A DNA stretch of 64,000 nucleotides from contig CAJOEP010000001.1 of assembly GCA_905233445.1 (NCBI GenBank), positions 62,001-126,000 on the forward strand. Direction: 5' to 3'. Numbering within the stretch: position 1 is the stretch's first letter; each line of letters begins with the position of its first letter. A program made the position numbers and the translations under genes. The notes under the pieces were generated by a model that was not told where the DNA came from, made no database searches, and saw only the letters and a program-made list of their open reading frames with translations. Positions 25,393 through 34,513 of this stretch are shown here, in pieces. This stretch comes from an uncultured Bacteroidales bacterium. Lineage in GTDB: Bacteria; Bacteroidota; Bacteroidia; Bacteroidales; F082.

Positions 25393-26399
25393 CGGTTATT
25401 TAAAATATCAATCGCGAGGTAAACCGCGTGTCTTATCGCATCGGCATCGGCGACGTTTTTGTTTGCGATGTCGTAGCCTGTGCCGTGTATCGTTGAGGTT
25501 CTTACCACCGGTAATCCTGCCGTGAAACTGACGCCTCCGTCAACGGCGAGCACTCTGAATGGCGTGAGACCCTGGTCGTGATACATACTCAATATGCCAT
25601 CGTATTTACGCCATGCGTCAGAACCGAAGAATCCGTCGGCTGGGAATGGTCCAAACGCCATAATCCCTTGAGCCTTAGCGACTTCCATTGCTGGTTTTAT
25701 AATTTCTTGCTCCTCGCTTCCCATGATACTATTATCGCCTGCATGAGGATTCAATCCCAAAACGGCAATCTTTGGCGCCACAATGTTGAAGTCCTTCACC
25801 AAAGAATTGTTCATTAACTTTAACTTCTTGATAATCAAATCTTTGGTTATTGCACCTGGTACATCTTTCAATGGTAGATGGTTTGTCACGAAACCGACAC
25901 GCATCTGGTGGTTGACAAGCAGTGTAATGTATTCATTATCAGGGAAAAATGATTTTATGTAGTCTGTTTGACCCTTGAATTTGAACTGTTCCGATATAAT
26001 GTTGCTTTTGTTGATAGGTGCCGTCACCATCGCGTCGATGACACCGTTTCGCAAGTCATTGGTGGCCAACTTCAAAGCCGCAAACGACGCTTTCCCGGCT
26101 ATTGGAGTCGAAAATCCAGGCTCCACTTTCAGCTCTTCGTCGGTATGATTGATGATGTTGATGCGTTTCGCCTGGGCCTGCGACGCATCGCGAACCACGG
26201 TGTAAGACATTTCTTCCATGCCGAAATTTTTCTTGTAATAAGAAAACACTTTCGATTGTCCGTAAATTATCGGAATAAACGATTCTAAAATGCGTGAGTC
26301 GGCTAAAAGCTTGAGTATCACTTCGTAACCTATTCCGTTGATGTCACCTTGGGTGATGCCGATTTTCGGAAGGCCGGATGTCTTAAATTGTGGTGTCAT
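25377..26399 (-). CDS. pdxA: 4-hydroxythreonine-4-phosphate dehydrogenase
   Basis: A 340-aa NAD-dependent enzyme of the DXP-dependent pyridoxal phosphate pathway. Typical sequence: IGITQGDINGIGYEVILK at the N-terminus, TAPINKSNI, GFVTNHLPLKDVP, LGLNPHAGDNSIMGSEE and MYHDQGLTPFRVLAVDGGVSFTAGLPVVRTS. Those His and Asp residues bind the metal. Its 3' end overlaps the convergent deaminase fusion by 16 nt. TACCTTTG lies about 25 nt upstream of the ATG as a possible -7 box. Confidence 0.95.
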   Translation of the reverse strand: MTPQFKTSGLPKIGITQGDINGIGYEVILKLLADSRILESFIPIIYGQSKVFSYYKKNFGMEEMSYTVVRDASQAQAKRINIINHTDEELKVEPGFSTPIAGKASFAALKLATNDLRNGVIDAMVTAPINKSNIISEQFKFKGQTDYIKSFFPDNEYITLLVNHQMRVGFVTNHLPLKDVPGAITKDLIIKKLKLMNNSLVKDFNIVAPKIAVLGLNPHAGDNSIMGSEEQEIIKPAMEVAKAQGIMAFGPFPADGFFGSDAWRKYDGILSMYHDQGLTPFRVLAVDGGVSFTAGLPVVRTSTIHGTGYDIANKNVADADAIRHAVYLAIDILNNRHCLS

Positions 26400-26502
26400 G
26401 GAAAATGCTCGTTTTTAAAGCGTCAAAGGTACGGAATTATTTTTAAAAATGCAAATTAATTTTTTAAAAAAATAATTATCAGTGATTTGCGTTTATTTTT
26501 TG

Positions 26503-26510
26503 TAAATTTG
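26503..26510 (+). promoter_or_regulatory. murF-alr -7 box abutting the start codon
   Basis: TAAATTTG, then CAAT, then ATG. Box and start codon are 4 nt apart, implying a leaderless transcript. Confidence 0.5.
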
Positions 26511-26514
26511 CAAT

Positions 26515-29121
26515 ATGCTAAAAGATGGTTATACAATAAAACGAATTGCTTCAGTTGTTGATGGTCAAGTGATTGGAAATCAATTAGATGATATAATTAT
26601 TGAGAATATTCTTTTCGACAGCCGTCAGCTTATTGATGCGGAAAATACGTTGTTTTTTGCGCTTTACACTGCACGCAACGACGGACATAAATATATCGCC
26701 GAACTGTATGAAAAAGGCGTCAAAACGTTTGTAATCAACAGAGATTATGTTGAAAACTACGTAAAGACTCGATACATTGCGTCTCTTCCATGTCCCGATG
26801 CGACGTATATCGTCGTAAAGGACACCCTTTCCGCTTTGCAAAAATTGGCGGCCTATCATCGTGCGCAGTTCGATATTCCTGTGGTCGGAATCACCGGGAG
26901 CAACGGCAAAACGGTGGTGAAGGAATGGCTCTATCAGATTTTGTCGCCCTCGATGTCGGTTTGCCGCAGCCCAAAGAGCTACAACTCGCAAATCGGCGTG
27001 CCGCTGTCGGTCTGGCAGATGAATTCCACCCACGACGTAGCGTTATTCGAAGCGGGTATCTCTCAGCCTGGCGAGATGGAAAAGCTGCGCGAGATCATCA
27101 AGCCGACGATAGGCGTTTTCACCAATATAGGCGCCGCCCACGGCAAGAATTTTGAGAATATTCAGCAGAAAATCGAGGAAAAACTGAAACTCTTTAAGGG
27201 CTTTAAAGACCTTAAGAGCAGCGGCAGCATTAACGGCCTTAACGCCATTAATGGCATTAATGCCCTTAAGGCAGCCGCAGTGGTGTATTGCTCTGATAAT
27301 CAAGAAATTGCGAATGCAATTTCAGCCAATAGCGTTCCAGCTTTTTCCTGGAGCAAAACCGATAAAACCGCCGATTTGTATATTTCCTCGGTTGATTGTA
27401 GAGACGCACGGCCGTACGTCTCTACGGAAATAATCGCGGTTTTCAAAGGCAAAAAAATCGCCATCACAATCCCTTTCATTGACAATGCCTCCATTGAAAA
27501 CGCCATCAACTGCTGGTGTGTGGCGCTCTTGCTGGGTCTCCCGAACGAGACAATCGCTGAGCGTATGGCACATCTTGAGACCGTAGAGATGCGAATGGAA
27601 CTCAAGGCTGGTGTTCGTAATTGTCTGATAATCAACGATTCATACAACAACGACAGAAATGCCCTCGCCATCGCCCTCGACTTCATGAACGCACAGCATC
27701 ACGATAACAAGGTGCTGATACTTTCTGACATCCTTCAAAGCGAACAGAAAGAAGAAGACCTCTACAAAAATATTGCACAACTCATTGAAAATAAAGGCGT
27801 TGACATATTCATCGGCATCGGAGAAGCTATCTGCCGAAACATGCAAAAACGCCTGTCATTCCGAGCGCAGCGAGGAACCTCATATTATTATCCGACAACC
27901 TCCGATTTCCTCGCCAACCACCCGATGAAACTATTTGAAAATCAAATAGTTCTGTTGAAAGGTGCGCGTAGCTTCGAGTTCGAGCGCATCATGAAGGTGC
28001 TGCAGCAGAAATCGCATGAGACAGTGCTCGAAATCAACCTCGACAACCTCGTTAAAAACCTTAACTATTATCGCGGAAAACTTAAAAAAGACACCAAGAT
28101 GATGGTGATGGTGAAGGCTTTTGCATACGGCAGCGGCAATTATGAGGTTTCGAACGTTCTTGCATTCCATCATGTTGATTATCTTACAGTTGCGTATGCC
28201 GACGAAGGCGTTGAGCTACGCAACAAAGGCATAAAACTGCCAATCATGGTGATGACACCGGAGACGAACACATTCGATACAATAATCCTCAACAATCTGG
28301 AGCCGGACATTTACAGTTTCCGTTGCCTGTCGCAGCTGGAAGACGCTATAAATCAATTGGATAAGCCTCTTGAGAAGCCTGTCGGAATCCATATCAAAGT
28401 CGATACCGGCATGCATCGTCTAGGTTTCCTTCCGGAAGATATCAATGCATTGATTGAACATATAAAAGCTAATCCGAATCTCCGAATCATGAGTGTTTTC
28501 TCGCATTTTGCGACGAGCGACATGCCTGAGGAGGACGATTTCGTGATGCATCAGGTCGCGATGTACGAGATGATGAGCCAAAAGATTGTGGCGGCATTCC
28601 CATACAAGATTATTCGCCACCTTTTGAATACCGCCGGCATTACACGATTCACTGAGTATCAATATGATATGGTGCGTTTAGGCATCGGCGTCTATGGAGT
28701 TGCAATCTGCGACGAAGATCGCGGAAAGCTTAACAATGTGATGTCGCTGAAGACCACCATCAAGCAGATCAAGGAATATGGACCTGGCGAGACAATAGGT
28801 TACGGTCGTCACGGCAAGATAACGAAACCATCGAAAATAGCAGTGATTCCTATAGGTTACGCCGATGGCTTGCGTCGTCAGCTGGGCAACGGCAAAGCCT
28901 GTTTCTGGGTCAATGGCAAGTCGGCACCTATCATCGGAAACATCTGCATGGACCTCACGATGATAGACGTAACCGGCATCGACTGTCAAGAAGACGACAC
29001 CGCGGTATTATTCGACGACAACCATCCTATTGAAATCATAGCGGAAGCCTGCGACACGATTCCATACGAAATCATGACGCGAATTTCACAAAGGGTAAAG
29101 AGAATTTACGTGAAGGAATAA
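26515..29121 (+). CDS. murF-alr: Bifunctional MurF/alanine racemase with three in-frame repeat inserts
   Basis: 868 aa. Residues 1 to about 490 are MurF, which adds D-Ala-D-Ala to UDP-MurNAc-tripeptide (ATP loop GITGSNGKTVVKEW; YNNDRNALAIALDF). Residues about 500-868 are a PLP alanine racemase (MVMVKAFAYGSGNYEV with the PLP Lys, GIHIKVDTGMHRLGF, YADGLRRQLGNG, catalytic-type Tyr in RLGIGVYGVA). The fusion is normal in Bacteroidota and supplies D-Ala to its own partner. The MurF half has three foreign-looking stretches, each encoded by a dispersed repeat: KSSGSINGLNAINGINALK (about 235-255), RDARPYVST (about 295-304) and LSFRAQRGTSYYY (about 446-458). All keep the frame. Confidence 0.95.
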   Translation: MLKDGYTIKRIASVVDGQVIGNQLDDIIIENILFDSRQLIDAENTLFFALYTARNDGHKYIAELYEKGVKTFVINRDYVENYVKTRYIASLPCPDATYIVVKDTLSALQKLAAYHRAQFDIPVVGITGSNGKTVVKEWLYQILSPSMSVCRSPKSYNSQIGVPLSVWQMNSTHDVALFEAGISQPGEMEKLREIIKPTIGVFTNIGAAHGKNFENIQQKIEEKLKLFKGFKDLKSSGSINGLNAINGINALKAAAVVYCSDNQEIANAISANSVPAFSWSKTDKTADLYISSVDCRDARPYVSTEIIAVFKGKKIAITIPFIDNASIENAINCWCVALLLGLPNETIAERMAHLETVEMRMELKAGVRNCLIINDSYNNDRNALAIALDFMNAQHHDNKVLILSDILQSEQKEEDLYKNIAQLIENKGVDIFIGIGEAICRNMQKRLSFRAQRGTSYYYPTTSDFLANHPMKLFENQIVLLKGARSFEFERIMKVLQQKSHETVLEINLDNLVKNLNYYRGKLKKDTKMMVMVKAFAYGSGNYEVSNVLAFHHVDYLTVAYADEGVELRNKGIKLPIMVMTPETNTFDTIILNNLEPDIYSFRCLSQLEDAINQLDKPLEKPVGIHIKVDTGMHRLGFLPEDINALIEHIKANPNLRIMSVFSHFATSDMPEEDDFVMHQVAMYEMMSQKIVAAFPYKIIRHLLNTAGITRFTEYQYDMVRLGIGVYGVAICDEDRGKLNNVMSLKTTIKQIKEYGPGETIGYGRHGKITKPSKIAVIPIGYADGLRRQLGNGKACFWVNGKSAPIIGNICMDLTMIDVTGIDCQEDDTAVLFDDNHPIEIIAEACDTIPYEIMTRISQRVKRIYVKE
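27221..27278. repeat. In-frame TTAA/GCC palindromic repeat in murF-alr
   Basis: GCGGC...GCCATTAATGGC...GCCGC: a nested hairpin with a perfect 12-bp centre and repeated TTAA(C/G/T)GCC units. It codes SGSINGLNAINGINALKA. The hairpin after the C25 peptidase gene has the same arms and TTAA/GCC pattern. Confidence 0.65.
27398..27425. repeat. In-frame 28-bp palindrome in murF-alr
   Basis: GTAGAGACGCACGG/CCGTACGTCTCTAC, one base pair short of perfect. It codes RDARPYVST. It is identical but for one base to the copies at 29121-29158 (core) and 36203-36230. Confidence 0.85.
27854..27887. repeat. In-frame GTCATTCCGAGCGCAGCGAGGAA repeat in murF-alr
   Basis: TGTCATTCCGAGCGCAGCGAGGAACCTCAT codes LSFRAQRGTS between two MurF segments. 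It matches the repeat in the leader of the M20 gene at 22461 over about 30 nt with four differences. Confidence 0.8.
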
Positions 29122-29158
29122 AAATGTAGAGACGCACGGCCGTGCGTCTCTACATTTT
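29121..29158. repeat. Perfect 38-bp palindrome between murF-alr and the nuclease gene
   Basis: AAAATGTAGAGACGCACGG/CCGTGCGTCTCTACATTTT is perfect over 38 bp. It lies between two convergent stop codons and could serve as a bidirectional terminator. The core is the same element found in frame in murF-alr and pyrC. Confidence 0.9.
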
Positions 29159-29162
29159 ATCA

Positions 29163-30221
29163 TTAAATCTTTTTCAATAATATCAAATAAACCGGGAAGT
29201 GGTCTGAATATCCTGCCAGCCACACTCCACCTGCAAATGAACGCCACGGATATCCTCTGTAGCGGCCGTCATGCTGCTTCAAAAACTCCTTGGAATGTAC
29301 CATCGGCTTGAGCATCTGATATGTCGCAAACGGAGCATTTTCGTCTTTAAGCAATGCTGGTGTGATGATGCATTGGTCGAGCACGCCTTTCACATCGCGG
29401 TAGTAGTTGGTGCCTTCGCCGTTTTTGTGCATCTTCCACATCGGGTTGAAGAAGTCGTCCCCCTGCATGTCCTCGACACGGCCTTTGGCGCGGAGTCCCT
29501 CGATGATACTTTTGTTTGTTGGATAGTCATTGTAGTCGCCCATCATCACGATTTTTGCATCTGGTTTTTCTGCTAGAATCGAGTCGGCGATATGGCGGCA
29601 GAGGCTTGCGGCAGCCATACGTCCGGGAAGTGAGCGTTTCTCACCACCGTAACGTGAAGGCCAGTGCATCACGATGAAACTCATCTCCTCGTCGTCGAGG
29701 ATACCTGTCACCACAAGCTGGTCGCGGGAGATGAAGTTATGCTGGTTAGGAACAACCAAACGATATGATTTATGATTGGTGACCTTGAAATATTTCGGGT
29801 TGTAAAGCAACGCCACGTCAACACCACGGCGGTCAGGCGAGTCGTAATGCACAATCTGGTAGTTGCGGTTTGCAATTTCAGGCTGTTTCACCAGGTCTTC
29901 AAGCACGTGGCGGTTCTCGATTTCCGAGACACCAAGCACCCAAAGGCCTTCCGGGGTGTTGAACTTGTCGCTTTTGTCGGTGCCTATCGTCGAGATGGCG
30001 TAAGCCATATTGTGAAGCTTTGTGATGTATTTCTCGGAGTTCCAGGCGTTCTTGCCCTGAGGCAGGAATTCCTCGTCGTTTTTCGCAGGGTCGTTAATCG
30101 TATCGTAAAGATTTTCAAGGTTATAGAATCCTACGAGACCCATTTTGTACTGCTGCTGGGCGTTCAATGAGGTGATGACAAACAGCATCACGACGGCTAA
30201 AAGATTAAATTTTCTCAACAT
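29163..30221 (-). CDS. Exported endonuclease/exonuclease/phosphatase family protein
   Basis: 352 aa with a signal peptide (MLRKFNLLAVVMLFVITSLNA). The EEP (DNase I-like) fold shows as VGFYNLENLYDTIND (Asn/Glu metal site), LWVLGVSEIENRHVLEDLV, MHWPSRYGG, MMGDYNDYPTNKSI (catalytic Asp-Asn) and GYSDHFPVYLIL (final Asp-His). It is therefore an active-looking phosphodiesterase outside the cytoplasm, probably a nuclease. Divergent from a TonB-dependent receptor with two lipoproteins, which suggests nucleic acid scavenging (inferred). A TAAATTTG box (30241-30248, minus) lies 19 nt before the start. Confidence 0.88.
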   Translation of the reverse strand: MLRKFNLLAVVMLFVITSLNAQQQYKMGLVGFYNLENLYDTINDPAKNDEEFLPQGKNAWNSEKYITKLHNMAYAISTIGTDKSDKFNTPEGLWVLGVSEIENRHVLEDLVKQPEIANRNYQIVHYDSPDRRGVDVALLYNPKYFKVTNHKSYRLVVPNQHNFISRDQLVVTGILDDEEMSFIVMHWPSRYGGEKRSLPGRMAAASLCRHIADSILAEKPDAKIVMMGDYNDYPTNKSIIEGLRAKGRVEDMQGDDFFNPMWKMHKNGEGTNYYRDVKGVLDQCIITPALLKDENAPFATYQMLKPMVHSKEFLKQHDGRYRGYPWRSFAGGVWLAGYSDHFPVYLILLKKI

Positions 30222-30240
30222 AGGTAAAAATATTTGGGTA

Positions 30241-30334
30241 CAAATTTAGATAAAATTTCTACATCCGCAATAAAATTTTAAAAAAATAAATTTTCACCTT
30301 TTTAATTATATTTGGAAAATAATTCGTAAATTTG
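30241..30334. promoter_or_regulatory. Divergent promoter region, nuclease and TonB receptor
   Basis: Two TAAATTTG boxes face outward: 30241-30248 on the minus strand (nuclease) and 30327-30334 on the plus strand (receptor, ATG at 30354). The two genes are likely to share this control region. Confidence 0.45.
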
Positions 30335-30353
30335 TGCGATTAAATTTTGTTAA

Positions 30354-32912
30354 ATGAAAAAGTATCTACTATTAATTCTGACTGTGGCATTCAGTATTAA
30401 CCTGATTGCACAGGAAGTCGTGACTGACACTGTCAGTGAGAACACCACGCTGCCGACAATCGTCATGATTGACACGGAATATGACGAGACTAACAGCTCG
30501 ACAGACATCTCGAGTTTCCTTCAGTCATCGCGTGACGTGTTCAGCAACATCGCGGCTTACAACCTGAGTTCGAGGAGATTCCGCATCCGCGCCTACGACT
30601 CTAAGTACACCGACGTTATGATTAACGGTGTGATGATGAACGACCCTGACGGCGGTCGCCCGTACTACTCCAACTGGGGCGGTCTGAACGACGTGATGCG
30701 TAACAGCGTCATCATGGTCAACAGCGGTATCACCTACGAGAGCTTTGGCGGACCGGCTGGCGTGACCGCAATCTCAACAAGAGCAAGAGATTACCGTAAA
30801 CAGACATCGTTGAGTTATTCGCTGTCAAACCGCTCGTATGCCCATCGTTTGATGGCTACTTACGGCACAGGCATGATGAAAAACGGATGGGCGTTTGCCG
30901 TATCAATATCAGGACGTTACACCCCGATGAACAGCGCTTTGAGCTGGAGCGAGGGTACATGGTACAACGGTACAAGCTATTTCCTCTCACTTGAGAAGAA
31001 ACTCAACAACAAACACTCACTCGGATTCCTCGTGTTCGGCTCACCGTCGGAACGCGCTGGCACATCACCTGCAGTACAAGAGGCCTATTACCTGCTTGGT
31101 CATAGTTACTACAACCCTAACTGGGGCTGGCAGACCGACGCCAATGGCAATCGTTTCGCACGTAATGCCCGCGTGAGTTCATATCACCAGCCGATGTTCC
31201 AACTGCAGCATTACTGGAACCCTAACGACAGACTGGAAATCAACACTACAGCCTACGTGTGGTTCGGCAAAGGCGGCACCACATCGCTCGAATGGGGCGA
31301 GGCACCAGACCCGCGTCCGGATTACTACAAGAATCTGCCGAGCTATTACAAATATATGCTCGATCAGGGCAAGGACGGATATACACTGGAAGGTTATTAT
31401 GATTATTGGAGAAATTGGGTCTTAAATGACGACATGCACCAGATCAACTGGGACAACCTCTATGCATGGAATATGGTTAACCTCAAGACCGTCAACAATG
31501 CCAACAATACCAATGGCAACACAATCCAAGGCATTTTCTCGAAATATATCATCGAGCAACGCCGTCAGGATAAGCTGCAATATGGTCTCGTAAGTAGTTT
31601 CAAGTATGAATTCAATCCTAACCTCCACCTGTATGGCGGTATTAAGGCTGGTATTTCAAAGACACATTATTATAAATTGTTGGCCGACCTTCTTGGTGGT
31701 GATTATTATCTCGACATCGATAAATACGCAGACGGCGAAGCATTTGAGATTACCGACGAGCAGCAGGTTAACATCCGCAATAAGAACCATGTGGCTAAAG
31801 TTGGCGACGTGATTGGATATGACTACATCGCCAACGTCAATAATATCTTGGGCTTTGCAGAGTTGACATGGGTGAAGAACCGCTGGTCAACTTACGCAGG
31901 TATTGAGGCTGTTTACACACAGATGTACCGTACAGGTAACTTCGAGAACGGACGTTTCCTCGGTGACCTTTCATATGGCGACTCAAAGAAAATCAACCAG
32001 TTCAACGGAAGTGCAAAGATTGGCGGCAGCTACGCCATCAACGGACGTAACTACATTGTGGCAAACATCATGCTGAAGAGCCAGGCTCCTGAGTTCAGAA
32101 GCGTGTTTGTGGCACCGCGTGTACGTAACACCATCGTGAACGATGTCGATAATGAGAAAATCTTCGCATTCGACCTCGGATACGAATACCGCTCACCATT
32201 CATGAAGGCACGTTTGAGCGCATATCGCACTCAGTTATACGACCTTACATGGAACCGCTCGTTCTACTATGAGGCTTCTGGCAAGTATGTCAACTATATC
32301 ATGAACGACATCAACCAGTATGCACAGGGCGTTGAACTCGGCGCTGAAATCAACATCACCCCGACCATCAGCGCACAGCTGGCTGGAACATGGGGCGAAC
32401 ATGTTTATTCAAACAACCCGAAAGTGTATGTCTATGAGGACAATAACGCAAGCCCAATCTACGAAGGCGAGACAGTGTATCTTGAAAACTACTACGTTGG
32501 CGAGATGCCACAGACAGTCGGTTCTGTCGGCTTGAAATACAATTCGCCAAAATACTGGTGGATCAGCGTCAACGGTAACTTCTTCAGCGAGTATTACTTG
32601 GCCGTCAACCCGACCAACCACACCACTGAGGCTATGGATCAGACAGCAGAGGCTGACAGAAGCAAACTTCTCGAACAGAAGAAACTCGACAACGCCTTCA
32701 CTCTCGATCTCTATGCCGGTAAGTCATGGTCATTCAAAGGTTACCAGTTGCTTGTGAACTTGAGCGTTAACAATCTGCTCAACGACCAGACCATCGTTCT
32801 TTACGGTTATGAGCAGCTCCGCAGCGACTATAGCGACCTCGACAGATTCCCGGAGAAATATTCATACCTCTACGGAACTAACTTCTTCGCAAGTGTGACA
32901 TTAAGATTCTAA
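30354..32912 (+). CDS. TonB-dependent receptor
   Basis: 852 aa with a signal peptide (MKKYLLLILTVAFSINLIAQ). It has a plug-like segment (SRDVFSNIAAYNLSSRRFRIRAYDSKYTDVMINGVMMND, about 60-140) and a long barrel rich in aromatic strands that ends in FFASVTLRF with a terminal Phe. No carboxypeptidase-like N-terminal domain is present, unlike SusC. It probably imports a ligand captured by the two downstream lipoproteins. The gap to the next gene is 43 bp, so the three genes look like one operon. Confidence 0.85.
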   Translation: MKKYLLLILTVAFSINLIAQEVVTDTVSENTTLPTIVMIDTEYDETNSSTDISSFLQSSRDVFSNIAAYNLSSRRFRIRAYDSKYTDVMINGVMMNDPDGGRPYYSNWGGLNDVMRNSVIMVNSGITYESFGGPAGVTAISTRARDYRKQTSLSYSLSNRSYAHRLMATYGTGMMKNGWAFAVSISGRYTPMNSALSWSEGTWYNGTSYFLSLEKKLNNKHSLGFLVFGSPSERAGTSPAVQEAYYLLGHSYYNPNWGWQTDANGNRFARNARVSSYHQPMFQLQHYWNPNDRLEINTTAYVWFGKGGTTSLEWGEAPDPRPDYYKNLPSYYKYMLDQGKDGYTLEGYYDYWRNWVLNDDMHQINWDNLYAWNMVNLKTVNNANNTNGNTIQGIFSKYIIEQRRQDKLQYGLVSSFKYEFNPNLHLYGGIKAGISKTHYYKLLADLLGGDYYLDIDKYADGEAFEITDEQQVNIRNKNHVAKVGDVIGYDYIANVNNILGFAELTWVKNRWSTYAGIEAVYTQMYRTGNFENGRFLGDLSYGDSKKINQFNGSAKIGGSYAINGRNYIVANIMLKSQAPEFRSVFVAPRVRNTIVNDVDNEKIFAFDLGYEYRSPFMKARLSAYRTQLYDLTWNRSFYYEASGKYVNYIMNDINQYAQGVELGAEINITPTISAQLAGTWGEHVYSNNPKVYVYEDNNASPIYEGETVYLENYYVGEMPQTVGSVGLKYNSPKYWWISVNGNFFSEYYLAVNPTNHTTEAMDQTAEADRSKLLEQKKLDNAFTLDLYAGKSWSFKGYQLLVNLSVNNLLNDQTIVLYGYEQLRSDYSDLDRFPEKYSYLYGTNFFASVTLRF

Positions 32913-32955
32913 AAGACAATTAACAAAAAGTATTAACAAATAAAATCTAATTATC

Positions 32956-34494
32956 ATGAAAAAGAGCTATTTATTATTAATAATAGGTGTAGCCTTGATG
33001 GTTATTACATCTTGCAAGAAGAAAGATCCGGTTCTTCCGCCTGTAACACCAACTCCTCATGGCGGTGAAGTGCAGTCAATGCCTTACTATCAGTCGTTTG
33101 CAACAGATTTCGGAACTTATACAGCACAGGATGTTCTTGGCGATGAATCATGGATGATTGACTATTCGACAGCTAAGATGACCGGTTATGTAGGTGGCGA
33201 AAACAAAGCCGATGAAGACTGGCTCATCTCATCACCAGTAAATGTTACAGGTGTTGATCATGCCAAGATTGTGATGGAATACATTTGCCGTTATTTCGCA
33301 TCAGTGAATGAAGACATAACATTCTGGGCGTCAGAGGATTATGTTTACGATGAAATGCCGAATACAGCAACATGGGCACAGATTCCGGCTACATTGACCG
33401 AAAGCAGCAGCTGGAGCGACTGGAAGACCGCAGAAATTAGCCTCGACGCATTTATCGGAAAGACCATCACAATTGCTGTTAAGTATTTGTCAAGCACAAC
33501 AAAAGCCGGTACAATTGAGATTAAGTCAATCACCGTGCAGGAAGGTGAAGCTGGTGGTGTGACACCTACACCTCCAACTCCAGGTCCTGGAACAGGTAGT
33601 GGTACAGCCGATGACCCATATAACGTGTCATCAGGTATTGGTTTGCAGGGTAATGCTTCAAATGTTTGGGTACGCGGCTATATCGTTGGTGCTGCTAAAA
33701 ACGGATTGAGCACTGTTACAAGCAATGATGATATTATCTGGTCAGCTCCATTCGATTCATATACCAATGTCTTGATTGCTGATGAGGCTGATTGCCAGGA
33801 AGTTACCAACTGCATCATTGTGAACCTACCTTCAGGCAAACCTCTCCGTCAGCAGGTTAACCTGTATGATAACCCAGACAACTTAGGCAAAACATTGGCA
33901 GTTGTTGGTACATTGCGTACATACTTTGGTCAAGCAGGTCTGCGTGACAGCAATGGTACAGAAGCTGATTTCGTTTTGGAAGGCTATGTCCCGCCAACAC
34001 CAGGTGAAACAATCTTCTCAGAAACATTTGCAAACGGTCAGGGCGACTTCACAATTCAGGATGTCCTCATGCCAGGTGATATTACATACGTTTGGGCACA
34101 CGCATCACAGTATTCATGCATGAAGGCCAGCGCTTTTGTTAGCGGTCAGGCATACGAGACAGAGAGCTGGCTCGTGTCACCAACCATCGATTTGACAGGT
34201 GCCACAGCTCCAAAAATGACCTTCAGCCAGGCTGTCAACTACGCTTCACCAGAAGGCGTTTTGGCAATAATGATTTCTACCGACTATGCAGGCGATGTCA
34301 CAACAGCCAACTGGACAGAGCTCAGCCTCGACCAGTGGCCGGCAGGCAACAACTGGACATTTGTCACATCAAATGCTGATTTGACAAGCTATGTCGGTCA
34401 ATATGTGACTATCGCATTCAAATATACCAGCACTTCAAGCACATCTGCAACATGGGAGGTGAAGAACTTTGTTGTTGAAGAACCAGCTGAGTAA
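32956..34494 (+). CDS. Lipoprotein with choice-of-anchor J-type domains
   Basis: 512 aa with a lipoprotein signal (MVITSCKKKD). The N-terminal domain (about 40-195) has YYQSFATDFGTYT, DEDWLISSPVNV and a beta-sandwich pattern of the choice-of-anchor J/cleaved-adhesin type. The middle (GTADDPYNVSSGI, VWVRGYIVG, about 215-345) resembles an OB-like DUF6359 domain. The C-terminal part repeats the first type (IFSETFANGQGDFTIQDV, ESWLVSPTIDL). Likely displayed on the cell surface next to the TonB receptor. Ligand unknown. Confidence 0.75.
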   Translation: MKKSYLLLIIGVALMVITSCKKKDPVLPPVTPTPHGGEVQSMPYYQSFATDFGTYTAQDVLGDESWMIDYSTAKMTGYVGGENKADEDWLISSPVNVTGVDHAKIVMEYICRYFASVNEDITFWASEDYVYDEMPNTATWAQIPATLTESSSWSDWKTAEISLDAFIGKTITIAVKYLSSTTKAGTIEIKSITVQEGEAGGVTPTPPTPGPGTGSGTADDPYNVSSGIGLQGNASNVWVRGYIVGAAKNGLSTVTSNDDIIWSAPFDSYTNVLIADEADCQEVTNCIIVNLPSGKPLRQQVNLYDNPDNLGKTLAVVGTLRTYFGQAGLRDSNGTEADFVLEGYVPPTPGETIFSETFANGQGDFTIQDVLMPGDITYVWAHASQYSCMKASAFVSGQAYETESWLVSPTIDLTGATAPKMTFSQAVNYASPEGVLAIMISTDYAGDVTTANWTELSLDQWPAGNNWTFVTSNADLTSYVGQYVTIAFKYTSTSSTSATWEVKNFVVEEPAE

Positions 34495-34513
34495 ATTCAA
34501 AAAATAAAGAAAA

